In this document: positions 9,240 to 17,957 of the stretch, in pieces
How positions within the stretch are numbered: the stretch's first letter is position 1
How the letters are laid out: the number at the start of each line of letters is the position of its first letter
Assembly (NCBI RefSeq): GCF_006715085.1
Contig: NZ_VFMM01000001.1
Location: 3,410,001 to 3,474,000 of the forward strand
Direction: 5' to 3'
DNA from: Kribbella jejuensis
Lineage (GTDB): Bacteria > Actinomycetota > Actinomycetes > Propionibacteriales > Kribbellaceae
Length of the DNA: 64,000 bases
Translations under genes and position numbers: made by a program
The notes under the pieces: generated by a model
The model's database searches: none
What the model saw: the letters and a program-made list of their open reading frames with translations, nothing else
What the model was told of the DNA's origin: nothing

Positions 9240-9253
9240 GGTGCGTGGCTGGG

Positions 9254-10138
9254 TCAGCCGGGCAGGTGTCCCTTTGCTTTGGCGATTCGCTCTACTGTGC
9301 GTGGAGTCATCGGGTCTGGGGAGATGATCAGGTGGTCTACGCCTAGCTTCTCGTATGCCGTGATGGCTTCGGGTAGCTCTTGTACTGGGATGGCGTTGGG
9401 GTTTGGGTCTGTTGAGGGTTGGTCGGGGTCGCGGACCAGGATGCCGACGGTTGTGGTCATGGTGTTCGGTGGGCGGCTTGCGGTGCTGAGGGCCTGGCGG
9501 AGGGTTTCCAGGCGTTCTTCGACCTGGGGGTTGGGGGTGCCGTACCAGGCTGTGTTCCAGGCGTCGGCCCATTGGGCGGTGAGCTTCATCATGCGGGGGC
9601 GGTGGCCGGCGACCAGGATCGGGATTCGGTGCGGGGGTTTCGGGTCGAGAGTGGCGTCCTTTACTGAGTAATAGGTGCCGTTGTGGGTCACCGTTTCGCC
9701 TTGGATCAGGCGGGCCACGATCTCGAGCCACTCGGTGAAGCGGCCAACCCGGTGGTCGGTGGGGAGGCCGAAGGTTTCGTACTCGGGGTCGTGCCAGCCG
9801 GCGCCGACGCCGAGGGTCAGGCGGCCGCCGGAGACCTCGTCGAGGGTGGCGGCCATCTTGGCTGTCAGGCCGGGGTCGCGGAACGACGCGCACAGGACCA
9901 TGTTGCCGAGTTCGACCCGGTCTGTGACGGCCGCAACCGCGGACAGCAGGGTCCAGCTGTCGTGCATGCCGAAGATCTGGCCGTCCGGGTCGCGGTAGAG
10001 GAAGTGGTCGGCGATCCAGACCGAGTCCAGGCCGCCTTGTTCGGCTGCTTCGGCGACCGCGCGGACGTCCTTCCAGCCCGGCGTCCCACCGCCCGGCCCG
10101 TCGCCGGCGCCGAGCGGAAGCATCACTCCGATTTTCAT
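9254..10138 (-). CDS. LLM class F420-dependent oxidoreductase
   Basis: Luciferase-like TIM-barrel oxidoreductase (294 residues), most likely using F420 rather than FMN. Visible features: N-terminal KIGVMLP strand, SVWIADHF (strand 2 with the conserved DHF), LGNMVLCASFRDP, and LTLGVGAGWHDPEYETFG, which is the hallmark segment of the actinobacterial F420-type LLM group. The substrate is unknown. It converges on tRNA-Ser and shares a 145-bp divergent region with the small ORF at 10284; that region holds a perfect 16-bp palindrome. Confidence 0.88.
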   Translation of the reverse strand: MKIGVMLPLGAGDGPGGGTPGWKDVRAVAEAAEQGGLDSVWIADHFLYRDPDGQIFGMHDSWTLLSAVAAVTDRVELGNMVLCASFRDPGLTAKMAATLDEVSGGRLTLGVGAGWHDPEYETFGLPTDHRVGRFTEWLEIVARLIQGETVTHNGTYYSVKDATLDPKPPHRIPILVAGHRPRMMKLTAQWADAWNTAWYGTPNPQVEERLETLRQALSTASRPPNTMTTTVGILVRDPDQPSTDPNPNAIPVQELPEAITAYEKLGVDHLIISPDPMTPRTVERIAKAKGHLPG

Positions 10139-10183
10139 CGGTCCAACCTATCGTCCGCCCACGGATCGGGTCGGCTTTGTGAC

Positions 10184-10199
10184 GACACGGTGCCGTGTC
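10184..10199. promoter_or_regulatory. 16-bp palindrome, candidate operator
   Basis: GACACGGTGCCGTGTC is a perfect 16-bp dyad in the divergent region between the LLM gene (start 10138) and the small ORF (10284). Position and symmetry suggest a repressor site; no cognate regulator is adjacent. Confidence 0.45.
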
Positions 10200-10283
10200 C
10201 GCAACATTGCCTGGGTACTGACAGTCGCCCGGGGCGCGAGGTCACCGTGAGGAGCGGGCATCGAATCACGAGAGGTGATGACG

Positions 10284-10508
10284 ATGACTGTGCTCGACTC
10301 GCCGGAGGCCCGGTTCGATCCCCGGACCATCCTGAACCTCGCACTGCCCGCACACGTGCTGGTGCGGCTGGACGACGGCTGGATGCCGGCCTGGCTGATC
10401 GGACGGCTGCACTGTGCGGACGGATGGATCGCCCTGGTGCAGTGGATCGAAGCCGGCGGTGCCGAGCGAACCGTCCGGGTCCCCGCCGAACGCGTGCTGG
10501 TCCGGTAG
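10284..10508 (+). CDS. small conserved-looking protein, unknown function
   Basis: 74-residue cytoplasmic protein with no recognised domain. The sequence has an alternating hydrophobic pattern with several Trp (GWMPAWLIGR, GWIALVQW), suggesting a small beta-barrel fold. I choose ATG 10284 because GAGAGG (10270-10275) sits 8 nt upstream; GTG 10275 and ATG 10278 are in frame but too close to that site. It is 38 bp upstream of the phosphoribosyltransferase gene and probably in the same transcript. Confidence 0.6.
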   Translation: MTVLDSPEARFDPRTILNLALPAHVLVRLDDGWMPAWLIGRLHCADGWIALVQWIEAGGAERTVRVPAERVLVR

Positions 10509-10546
10509 CCCTTCGCCCCGGCGGGCGGACGTTGGATGATGAGACC

Positions 10547-11197
10547 GTGAGGAGGCCGTACCCGGATCGGGCGGCCGCGGGTCGTGCGGTGGCCGACGAG
10601 CTCGGCCCGGTACCCGGATCCGTCCTGGTACTCGGGCTGGCGCGTGGCGGCGTACCCGTCGCGGCGCCGGTCGCGGACGCCCTCGACGCGGAGCTCGACG
10701 TACTGATCGTCCGCAAACTCGGCCTGCCACAACAGCCGGAACTGGCGATGGGCGCGATCGCCGGCGTCGGCACCGACCTGTCCGTGGTTCGCAACGAGCC
10801 GATCGCGTCGAGCGTCCCCGCGGAGGCGATGGAAGCGGTACGCCGGTACGAGGAGCGCGAGCTGCGCCGCCGCGAGCAGGCGTACCGGGGCGACCGGCCG
10901 CCGATCGACGTACGGGACCGGGTCGTCGTACTGATCGACGACGGCCTCGCGACCGGTACGACGATGCGCGCCGCGGTGGAGGCGGTACGCCGGCAACGCC
11001 CGGCGCGGGTGATCGTCGCGGTACCCGTGGGCGGCCCCGAAGGCTGCCGGAGGTTGGCGGCGGACCAGGTGGTCTGCGTGTGGTTCCCGCACTACTTCAG
11101 CGCGGTCGGCCAGGCGTACCGCGACTTCTCGGAGGTCACCGATGCCGAGGTGCGGCAGGTGCTGACCGAAAGCACAGCACGGCGCCCCGAGAGGTGA
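10547..11197 (+). CDS. phosphoribosyltransferase (PRTase type I fold)
   Basis: About 216 residues. It has the PRPP-binding signature VVVLIDDGLATGTT, the type I PRTase loop, and an N-terminal LARGGVPVAAPVA segment typical of the stand-alone actinobacterial family sometimes fused to dienelactone-hydrolase-like domains. The base acceptor is unknown. Start is GTG 10547: upstream in-frame sequence is non-coding in character. The stop TGA (11195-11197) lies in the loop of the terminator hairpin 11173-11216, so the hairpin overlaps the 3' end of the gene. Confidence 0.85.
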   Translation: MRRPYPDRAAAGRAVADELGPVPGSVLVLGLARGGVPVAAPVADALDAELDVLIVRKLGLPQQPELAMGAIAGVGTDLSVVRNEPIASSVPAEAMEAVRRYEERELRRREQAYRGDRPPIDVRDRVVVLIDDGLATGTTMRAAVEAVRRQRPARVIVAVPVGGPEGCRRLAADQVVCVWFPHYFSAVGQAYRDFSEVTDAEVRQVLTESTARRPER

Positions 11198-11216
11198 TCC
11201 AGGGCGCCGCGCTGTG
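11173..11216. terminator. bidirectional terminator overlapping a stop codon
   Basis: Arms 11173-11187 and 11202-11216 form a 15-bp stem with one mismatch. The loop contains the stop of the phosphoribosyltransferase gene. It lies between that gene and the convergent pckG, so it can serve both. A weaker GCCGGC inverted repeat follows at about 11225-11249. Confidence 0.7.
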
Positions 11217-11254
11217 ATCCGACCGCCGGCTTCCGACTCGGCGGCCGGCGCTGG

Positions 11255-13123
11255 TCAGCCCAATCGGGCCCGCAGGTTGTCCAGCTCGATCTTCAGCGAC
11301 GCCGGGACGGTGTCGCCGAGCTTGGCGAACCATTCCTCGATCAGCGGCAGCTCGGCCCGCCACTCGTCGGCGTCGACGTTCAACGCGATCTCCAGGTCGT
11401 GATCGGTCAGGTCGAGACCGGCCACGTCCAGCGCGCCCGCGGCCGGGACCCGGCCGATCGGCGTCTCGACCGCGTCGGCCTGACCCTCGATCCGGTCGAT
11501 CACCCACTTCAGCACGCGGCTGTTCTCACCGAAGCCCGGCCAGACGAACTTGCCCGTCTCGTCCTTGCGGAACCAGTTCACGTAGAAGATCTTCGGCAGC
11601 TGCGCCGCGTCGTGCTGCTTGCCGACGGTCAGCCAGTGGTCGAAGTACTGCCCCGCGTCGTACCCGAGGAACGGCAGCATCGCCATCGGGTCGCGCCGGA
11701 CCACGCCGACCTGCCCGACCGCGGCGGCGGTGGTCTCCGACGACAGCGTGGCGCCCATGAAGACACCGTGGGCCCAGTCGCGTGACTCGGTCACCAGCGG
11801 GACCGTGGTGGCGCGGCGGCCGCCGAAGATGATCGCGGAGATCGGTACGCCGTTCGGGTCGTCGTACTCGTCGGCGATGATCGGGCACTGCTTGATCGGC
11901 GTGCAGAACCGGCTGTTCGGGTGGCTGGACAGCTCGCCCGAGTCCGGCGTCCACTCGCGGCCCAACCAGTCGGTCAGGTGGTCCGGCGGCACCGGCGAGT
12001 AGCCCTCCCACCAGACATCGCCGTCGTCGGTGAGCGCGACGTTGGTGAAGACCGAGTTGCCCTTCTCGATCGTGCGCATCGCGTTCGGGTTCGTCTTCCA
12101 GCCGGTGCCGGGGGCGACGCCGAACAGCCCGAACTCGGGGTTCACGGCGTACAGCCGGCCGTCCTTGCCGAACCGCATCCAGGCGATGTCGTCGCCGAGC
12201 GTCTCGACCTCCCAGCCGTCCAGCGTCGGGTCGAGCATCGCCAGGTTGGTCTTGCCGCAGGCGCTCGGGAACGCGGCCGCGATGTAGTGGACCTTCTTCT
12301 CCGGCGAGATCAGCTTGAGGATCAGCATGTGCTCGGCGAGCCAGCCCTCGTCTCGGGCGATCGCGCTCGCGATGCGCAAGGAGTAGCACTTCTTGCCGAG
12401 CAGGGAGTTGCCGCCGTAGCCCGAACCGTAGGACCAGATCGCCCGCTCCTCGGGGAACTGGACGATGTATTTCTCGTCGTTGCACGGCCACGGGACGTCC
12501 TGCTGGCCGGGCTCGAGCGGCGCGCCGACCGAGTGCAGACAGGGCACGTACTTCGCGTCGTCGCCCATCTTCCGCAGCACCTCGGCGCCGGTCCGGCACA
12601 TGATCCGCATCGACGCGACCACGTACGCCGAGTCGGTGATCTCGACGCCGAACATCGGCTTCTCGGCCGTCAGCGGGCCCATGCAGAACGGGACGACGTA
12701 CATCGTCCGGCCCTTCATGCTGCCGCGGTACAGCTGGGTCAGCGTCGCCTTCATCTCGGCCGGGTCGACCCAGTTGTTGGTCGGGCCGGCGTCGACCTCG
12801 TCGACCGAGCAGATGAACGTGCGCTGTTCGACGCGGGCCACGTCCGACGGGTCGGTGCGGACCCAGAACGAGTTCGGCTTCTTCTCCTCGTTCAGCCGGA
12901 CCATGGTGCCGGCCGCGATCAGTTCGTCGGTGAGCTTCGCGTATTCCGCGTCCGACCCGTCCACCCAGTGGATCCGGTCCGGCTGGGTGAGCTCGGCGAC
13001 CTCGGCCACCCAGGCCAGCAGCCCGGCGTGCCTGGTAGGTGCGTCGCTCAGCTCTTCGAGAGGGGTCTTGAGGTCGGCTCGGTGGTCGGCTTTGGTACGG
13101 GTCGGATTGGCGATCGTCGTCAT
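11255..13123 (-). CDS. pckG: phosphoenolpyruvate carboxykinase (GTP)
   Basis: Converts oxaloacetate plus GTP to phosphoenolpyruvate, the entry step of gluconeogenesis, in the cytosol. Length 622 is typical of the GTP-dependent class. The kinase-1 loop [12 protein letters not shown] (about residue 280) carries the reactive Cys that distinguishes GTP-PEPCK from the ATP form. The [11 protein letters not shown] and [11 protein letters not shown] segments bind substrate phosphate and oxaloacetate. Start ATG 13123. The promoter lies within 13124-13400. The gene converges with the phosphoribosyltransferase. Confidence 0.97.
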   Translation of the reverse strand: MTTIANPTRTKADHRADLKTPLEELSDAPTRHAGLLAWVAEVAELTQPDRIHWVDGSDAEYAKLTDELIAAGTMVRLNEEKKPNSFWVRTDPSDVARVEQRTFICSVDEVDAGPTNNWVDPAEMKATLTQLYRGSMKGRTMYVVPFCMGPLTAEKPMFGVEITDSAYVVASMRIMCRTGAEVLRKMGDDAKYVPCLHSVGAPLEPGQQDVPWPCNDEKYIVQFPEERAIWSYGSGYGGNSLLGKKCYSLRIASAIARDEGWLAEHMLILKLISPEKKVHYIAAAFPSACGKTNLAMLDPTLDGWEVETLGDDIAWMRFGKDGRLYAVNPEFGLFGVAPGTGWKTNPNAMRTIEKGNSVFTNVALTDDGDVWWEGYSPVPPDHLTDWLGREWTPDSGELSSHPNSRFCTPIKQCPIIADEYDDPNGVPISAIIFGGRRATTVPLVTESRDWAHGVFMGATLSSETTAAAVGQVGVVRRDPMAMLPFLGYDAGQYFDHWLTVGKQHDAAQLPKIFYVNWFRKDETGKFVWPGFGENSRVLKWVIDRIEGQADAVETPIGRVPAAGALDVAGLDLTDHDLEIALNVDADEWRAELPLIEEWFAKLGDTVPASLKIELDNLRARLG

Positions 13124-13400
13124 TCGCGGCTCATTCCCTCTCGGCTGCCGAGGCCCGGGCGACCGTGCGCCCCTCGACGCTGAAGGGCGGGTCCGGCGTC
13201 CGGCCGCCGGGGTCTCCGGCGGGTCGTGCAGCTGGCTGGCGGTGTGATCTGTCGCAGACCAGTCGATCCAGTGGATACATACCAGTGTGCAAGTGGTACT
13301 ACGGTACGCGACGCGGCCCGGGTCTGAGAACCCCTAGAACGTGAACCCGGTCACAAAGTTTTCGCGACAATCGCTTTCCGGTGCCGCTTGTGAAAATGAG
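13124..13400. promoter_or_regulatory. pckG upstream region
   Basis: The stretch between pckG and the terminator at 13401 has no convincing ORF. It becomes less GC-rich towards 13270-13400 and should hold the pckG promoter. TACCA (13280-13284) and TGGTA (13294-13298) form a weak inverted repeat. I see no firm -35/-10 pair. Confidence 0.4.
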
Positions 13401-13429
13401 AACGGCCCGCGCTGTTAGCGCGGGCCGTT
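13401..13429 (-). terminator. rho-independent-like terminator
   Basis: Perfect 13-bp stem, arms 13401-13413 and 13417-13429, 3-nt loop. On the minus strand it follows the stop of the gene at 13450 and is succeeded by a short T-rich stretch. Confidence 0.8.
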
Positions 13430-13449
13430 CCAGGAGATTTTGCGGTGCG

Positions 13450-14675
13450 TCAGCTGGTCTGCCGCCAGATGTCGTTCACGACCCGCTGGATGTCCGGCGC
13501 CTCGATCGGCTGGCCGTAGACCATGACGCCGACCAGCCACCACTGGCCACCGCTCTGGAACGCGCGCGTCATCGTGATCGTGTAGGGCTTGGAGAGCGAC
13601 AACCAGGTACGGGCGTCCTTCGCGGTCGCCGGTGGGGTCGTTCGGTAGATCTTCGTCCACTGCCGGTCGAACGCCGGCCGGTCGGCCAGGCACTTCGCCA
13701 ACGACGCGCACGGGTGCAGCGCGAACTGCGCCTTGAACGAGTTGCGCGCACCGTCCGGGGCGTACTCGGCCGACGTCACGACCTTGCGCAGTACCAGCTG
13801 CGACGACTCCCCGAGGAAGCTCACCTGCGGCGGCCGCGGCCAGCCGAACGCGAACGGGAGCTCCGCGTTCGCCACCACCTGTACGTCGGCACCGGCCGGG
13901 TAGGTCGCGCCGAAGACACCGGCCGAACCGTCCGGGCGCTTGTACGGCGCGGTCGTCACGCGGTCGATCGCCGGACTCAGTACGGTCGGCGGGTACGGCT
14001 CCGGGCTGACAGCCGGGGTCGCGGCGGCCTCGGTCGGGTGGTCCTTCACGGCGCCGCCGATCGCCGTACCGACCGAGTACGCGATCGTGAAGACGATCAG
14101 CACGACGACGGCGACGACGGCGTACGCCCAGGGGCCGATCTTGCGGCGGTACTGCCGCGCGATCTCGAGCTTGGACAGCGGCTCCTCGGCGGCCTCGTGC
14201 CCCGGGGCGGGGTCGGGTTCGGGGCGGTCGGGTGGTCGACGTACGACGGGATGCTCTGCTCCGGCTGGGGCGCGGCTCCGGGAAGCGTCGGCGCGACAGC
14301 GCCGAACCGGCTGAGCTGGTCGCGGACCGCGCGCAGCGAGTCCTCGTCGTTGCCGAGGATGCCGTCCAGCGGGTCGATCAGCCGTTCGGCGCCGGTCTCG
14401 CCGGGGATCAGCTGGGTGATCGCGTACGGGCGTCCGGAGCTGAAGTTGGCCGCCCACAGCGGGGTCTGCTGCCGGCCCGGGCTCAGCGCAGCCTCCCGGC
14501 TGGCGCCGGCGAGCCGGTCGACGACGGTCTGGTTCCGGGCGCCGTCATCGCTCAGGATCAGCGCGACGACCTCCATCCCGGTGAACGACCGGCCGTGCCA
14601 CAACTCCGCGAGCGGGTGCTGCAAAATCCGCTGGTCCAGCTGGTAGCCGGGGATCTCCGGCGTGCCGTTGTTCAC
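13450..14675 (-). CDS. membrane-anchored protein with apparent frameshift near 14200-14240
   Basis: The N-terminal part starts at GTG 14675, overlapping the upstream stop by 4 nt (GTGA). It encodes a cytoplasmic domain (YQLDQRILQHPLAELWHGRS onward) of about 145 residues. Near 14224-14236 the coding signal jumps frame: one frame ends coherently at SYVDHP, while sensible coding resumes in another frame from PDRPEPDPAPGHEAAEE. It continues through a TM helix (AVVAVVVLIVFTIAYSVGTA) and an extracellular domain to the stop at 13450. The downstream frame has no ATG/GTG between the jump and the TM helix, so it is unlikely to be a separate gene. One inserted base would restore a single protein of about 408 residues. 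Sequencing error, mutation or recoding are all possible. Function unknown. Confidence 0.65.
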
Positions 14676-15262
14676 TTGCTCTCCCAGATCGCGCGGTCGG
14701 CCAGCGCGAGCGCCGCCTGCTGCGCGATGTCCCCGTCGATCGGGTTGGCCGTGTAGTCCACCAGTACGACGATGTCGGCGTGCTGGACGACCGCGTGTAC
14801 GTTCCACGACTCGCCGGCCAGACCGCCCTCGGTCCGTTCGACCTTGGTCGGGTACGGGCGGCCCTCGTCGTACCCCTTGACCGGGGAGCGGGTGAACGTC
14901 CGGTGCGCGACCTGCTCCGGCGTGAACGGCGGGTTGCCCGCGCCGGCGTCCTGCCCGCCGTACGCCGTGACCGTCACCTTCACGCTCGCAGATGTGTACG
15001 CGCGGACCTTCGCGCGCGAGCTGCCCGCCTGGCAGGTGATCGTCGTCGTACCGCCCTGGGTCATCGTCACCGGCCCACCCGATGCCTTGGGCAACAGCTT
15101 CGACACGTCCCCGATCCGGGCGCAGAGATCACCCGGCAGTTCGCGCGCGGGCACCAGGTCGGCCTTGGTCACCGGCTCGCCGACCGCGAACCCGACCCCG
15201 CCGCCCACCAGCGCAGCCACGCCGCACCCGATCGCCGTACCCCGCACCAGCCGACTAGCCAT
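14672..15262 (-). CDS. secreted or anchored protein, unknown function
   Basis: About 196 residues starting at ATG 15262 (MASRLVRGTAIGCG), followed by one hydrophobic N-terminal helix acting as signal or anchor, and an extracellular domain. Two Cys (DLCARIG and TITCQAG) could pair. The pattern resembles DUF3558-like lipoprotein folds, but the lipobox is not clear. It overlaps the next gene by GTGA, so the two are translationally coupled and probably form a membrane complex of unknown role. Confidence 0.7.
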   Translation of the reverse strand: MASRLVRGTAIGCGVAALVGGGVGFAVGEPVTKADLVPARELPGDLCARIGDVSKLLPKASGGPVTMTQGGTTTITCQAGSSRAKVRAYTSASVKVTVTAYGGQDAGAGNPPFTPEQVAHRTFTRSPVKGYDEGRPYPTKVERTEGGLAGESWNVHAVVQHADIVVLVDYTANPIDGDIAQQAALALADRAIWESK

Positions 15263-15355
15263 GCCCGCGACCCTAGCCACGCGGAGGTCCTCCCTCGCCG
15301 CTCGACCACCCCGCGTTAGACGAACGTCACCCAACTCCCGTTCCGAGAACATGTG

Positions 15356-15397
15356 CTGGGGTCTGGGAACAGGTAATGGCTTGTTCCCAGACCCCAG
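15356..15397. terminator. hairpin with GGTAATG loop (repeat family member 1)
   Basis: Arms 15356-15371 and 15382-15397 are perfectly complementary (16 bp) around loop GGTAATGGCT. It lies just after the stop of the gene at 15404 (minus strand). The loop and the GGAA/TTCC arm tips match the hairpin at 39644-39687, indicating a dispersed hairpin family. Confidence 0.75.
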
Positions 15398-15403
15398 GAG
15401 GTG

Positions 15404-15958
15404 TCAGCTGAGCAGGGTCTGGACCGAACCGCCGGACTCGGTGAGCTTGGCACCGAGGCCCTTCAGCGCGTCCCCGACCGTGGCGAGGATCCCGGACAGG
15501 TCCTGCAGGTTGCCGGCCAGGCTCTCGATCTCGGACGCGACCGCGCCGACCTGCCCGCTGCCGTCGTTCAGCCTCTTCGCCGCGGCGTCGCCGATCCCGG
15601 GGATCTTGTCCAGCTCACCCGCGAGCCCCGCCAGCATCCCGGCCGCGTCGTGCAGCCGGTCCTTGGCCGCGTTCATCGTCCCGGCACTCCCGGTCAGCGC
15701 CTTCCGCGCACCACCCTCACCGTCCTCACCGACGAGCGCCCCGGCCGCCTTCGCCGCCTGCTCCCCGGCCTCCGCGAGCCCGGACCCGATCGTCTTCAAC
15801 AGCTCCGGCAACTTCCCGATGAACCCGACCGCGTCCTCCGGCAACCCGCGCACCAGATTCAGCACCTTCTGGAAGTCGTCCGAGTTCTCCATCACGAACC
15901 CGACCGCCTTCTTCACATCCCCCAGCTCCCGCCCACCGAGCAAGTCCTCAATACCCAT
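15404..15958 (-). CDS. helical protein of unknown function
   Basis: 184 residues from ATG 15958 (MGIEDLLGG). The sequence is Ala/Gly/Leu-rich with long amphipathic helices and no Cys. No TM segment or signal peptide is visible. A hydrophilic EDGEGGARK stretch near the middle separates two helical halves, as in phasin-like or scaffold proteins, but no family was recognised. An upstream in-frame extension to 16015 is less protein-like. It is followed by a strong terminator. Confidence 0.6.
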   Translation of the reverse strand: MGIEDLLGGRELGDVKKAVGFVMENSDDFQKVLNLVRGLPEDAVGFIGKLPELLKTIGSGLAEAGEQAAKAAGALVGEDGEGGARKALTGSAGTMNAAKDRLHDAAGMLAGLAGELDKIPGIGDAAAKRLNDGSGQVGAVASEIESLAGNLQDLSGILATVGDALKGLGAKLTESGGSVQTLLS

Positions 15959-16038
15959 CCGCGGATCGTAAACGCCCCTCCCCAACCCCGATTGGCAAAC
16001 ATCCGCCCCCTCCATGTATCGTTACTCGACGTTGTCCA

Positions 16039-16111
16039 GCGCTCGTAGCTCAACGGATAGAGCATCTGACTACGGATCAGAAGGTTGGGGGTTCGAATCC
16101 CTCCGAGCGCG
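16039..16111 (+). tRNA. tRNA-Arg (ACG)
   Basis: 73-nt tRNA. Acceptor arms GCGCTCG (16039-16045) and CGAGCGC (16104-16110) pair, discriminator G. The anticodon loop CTACGGA carries ACG at 16072-16074, flanked by TCTGA/TCAGA. T-arm GGTTCGAATCC is present. No CCA is encoded. Confidence 0.97.
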
Positions 16112-16120
16112 CTTCGTGAA

Positions 16121-16153
16121 AGCCCAGGATCAGCCCGGCTGACCTGGGCTTTT
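16121..16153 (+). terminator. terminator after tRNA-Arg
   Basis: AGCCCAGG (16121-16128) pairs with CCTGGGCT (16143-16150). An inner TCAG/CTGA stem has a one-base bulge, and TTTT follows. It ends the tRNA-Arg transcript. Confidence 0.8.
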
Positions 16154-16268
16154 GCATGTCCGGAGCTGGAGATTCCTGGGAGTTGTGTCGAATCTTGTGT
16201 CGGCCGCTCGACGTTCAGGCAGGTGGCGCCGGCTGGTGCCCAGGGGCTTGAGAGCGCAGGAGGTTGAA

Positions 16269-16820
16269 GTGTCTACATCCATCCTTGACATGTCGATGTC
16301 ACTCGACGGGTACATTGCTGATCCCGACGACTTCCTCGGTGGGGAGAATGGCGAGCTGCTCCACGAGTGGTTCGCTGCCGGCGGGCCGGCCGGAGAATTC
16401 GAGGCCGAGTGGAACGCCGCCGGTGCCGTCCTCGCGGGGCGGCGGACTGCCGAGCTCATGGATCACTGGGGTGGGGACCACAACGGGGCCCCGATCTTCG
16501 TGCCCAGTCACCGTCCGCCCGGCCCAGCCGCTCGGTGGAACTACCCGTTGGTGACCTACGTGACCGACGGAATCGAAAGCGCCATGGCACAGGCGAAGGC
16601 CGCCGCCGGGGACCGGGATGTCCAGGTGCGCGGCGGGTACGTCGCGCAGCGTGCCATCGAAGCAGGGGTGCTCGACGAGGTCCAGATCCATCACATCCCG
16701 GTACTGCTCGGTGCCGGCCGCCGGCTCTTCGACGTACTGCCCTCGCTCGTCACCCTGGACATCATCCGCGTGATCGACACCCCGGAGGCGACCCATATCC
16801 GCTACCGCGTCCGCCGCTGA
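16269..16820 (+). CDS. dihydrofolate reductase-like protein (RibD C-terminal domain)
   Basis: 183-residue cytoplasmic reductase of the RibD-C/DHFR-like family, NADPH-dependent by homology. It has the N-terminal MSMSLDGYIADPDD strand-loop, VLAGRRTAELMDHWGG, and the late GAGRRLFD segment that closes the nucleotide site. Start is GTG 16269, set by CAGGAGG at 16257-16263 with a 5-nt spacer; longer upstream frames lack such a site. Substrate unknown. Stand-alone gene downstream of tRNA-Arg. Confidence 0.85.
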   Translation: MSTSILDMSMSLDGYIADPDDFLGGENGELLHEWFAAGGPAGEFEAEWNAAGAVLAGRRTAELMDHWGGDHNGAPIFVPSHRPPGPAARWNYPLVTYVTDGIESAMAQAKAAAGDRDVQVRGGYVAQRAIEAGVLDEVQIHHIPVLLGAGRRLFDVLPSLVTLDIIRVIDTPEATHIRYRVRR

Positions 16821-16863
16821 CCGGCACGACCCACCTGCTATCACGACGGCCGAGCGCGCCACG

Positions 16864-17904
16864 TCAGGATGCTGACCTGGGCTTTTGTGTTTGCAGGGCG
16901 GCTGTCAGGTAGCCGCGGGGGATGTTGGCGCGGGTTCGGAGTTCGGTCGGGTCGGCGTGCGGGATGAGGCGGCGCCAGGAGATGAGGCGGTGTACGTCGA
17001 CGAGCGGTTCGGCGGCGTACAGGTCTTGGCGGAGTACGGCGGGGTCGGCGCCCAGGTGGTTGCTCCACGGTGCGAGGTAGGCGGCGTACAGCTCCTCGCG
17101 GTGGTTGTCGGACAGCGGGCGGCGGGTCCAGTCCACCACCGAGTCGAGGAAGCCGTGCAGGGTGACGAACGGGTGCGCCCGGAGCGTGTTGCCGAAGTCG
17201 AAGAAGCGCGGGCGGAGTACGCCGGTTGAGCGATCGGCGAAGATGTTCGCCGGGTAGACGTCGTTGAACTCCAGGTCGAGCGGAACAGTCCCGCTGCGAT
17301 CCGCAGTACGCCGATCAAGCGCGTCGGCCGCCACCTCGGCCCTCGCCACCACCTCCGGCCCGATCCGCAACGGATGCTCTGCCGGCAACTCCGCCCACTC
17401 GCGGACCACCTCACGCACCCGGTCCCCGGCCGTGTCCGGCGCGAGCTCGATCACGCCCGGCGCAACCTTCCCGAGTACGGCACACTGCAACCGCGCCAAC
17501 GCCCGTACGACAACGAGCCGCGTCGCCTGATCCGCAACCTCCGCGTGCGAGAGCGTCGTACCGCAGTCCTCGGTCAGCAACCAGCCCCGCCGACGATCAA
17601 CCGCGATCGGCACCACAACGTCATCCGGCACCAACCGAGCCAGCTCCGCCACCAGCCCGGCCTCGAACTGATGCCCCGGATTGTTCTCCTTGAACCAGAC
17701 CAACCCGCCATCCACCGGATAACACCGAACCACCGACCAGAACCGAGCCCGATAAGTCACCCCCGCCCCCACAACCCGCCGCCCCACCTCACCCAACCGC
17801 CGCTCGACCCACTCATCCACCCCCTGCTCCCACTCCACCGACGTCCACCACCGAACCCACCGCCCTGCAGCATCGGGCCCCAACGGCCGCGGCGTCATCA
17901 GCAT
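16864..17904 (-). CDS. kinase-fold phosphotransferase (APH-like)
   Basis: Aminoglycoside phosphotransferase/choline kinase-fold protein, 346 residues. The N-lobe contains WFKENNPGHQFEAGL. The catalytic loop region reads EFNDVYPANIF, where the usual H-x-D is replaced by F-N-D, and the metal-binding motif is FDFGNT. It may phosphorylate a small molecule; the altered catalytic loop leaves activity uncertain. The same architecture (N-terminal Trp-rich segment, WFK lysine motif) is seen at 25628-26557, so these look like distant paralogues. Divergent from the serine hydrolase gene at 17958. Confidence 0.8.
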   Translation of the reverse strand: MLMTPRPLGPDAAGRWVRWWTSVEWEQGVDEWVERRLGEVGRRVVGAGVTYRARFWSVVRCYPVDGGLVWFKENNPGHQFEAGLVAELARLVPDDVVVPIAVDRRRGWLLTEDCGTTLSHAEVADQATRLVVVRALARLQCAVLGKVAPGVIELAPDTAGDRVREVVREWAELPAEHPLRIGPEVVARAEVAADALDRRTADRSGTVPLDLEFNDVYPANIFADRSTGVLRPRFFDFGNTLRAHPFVTLHGFLDSVVDWTRRPLSDNHREELYAAYLAPWSNHLGADPAVLRQDLYAAEPLVDVHRLISWRRLIPHADPTELRTRANIPRGYLTAALQTQKPRSAS

Positions 17905-17957
17905 CCGGCGAGATTAATGCGCGGCGGGGACAGTGCGGCTCTTGTTAGCGTGCGGGG

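Noticed and set aside
9683..10546. N-terminal extension of the phosphoribosyltransferase to about 500 residues
   Set aside because: The upstream part is antisense to the LLM gene and covers the small ORF and its promoter; coding character starts at GTG 10547.
16039..16270. Integration site with mobile element at tRNA-Arg
   Set aside because: No integrase, no duplicated tRNA 3' end and normal housekeeping-type genes follow.
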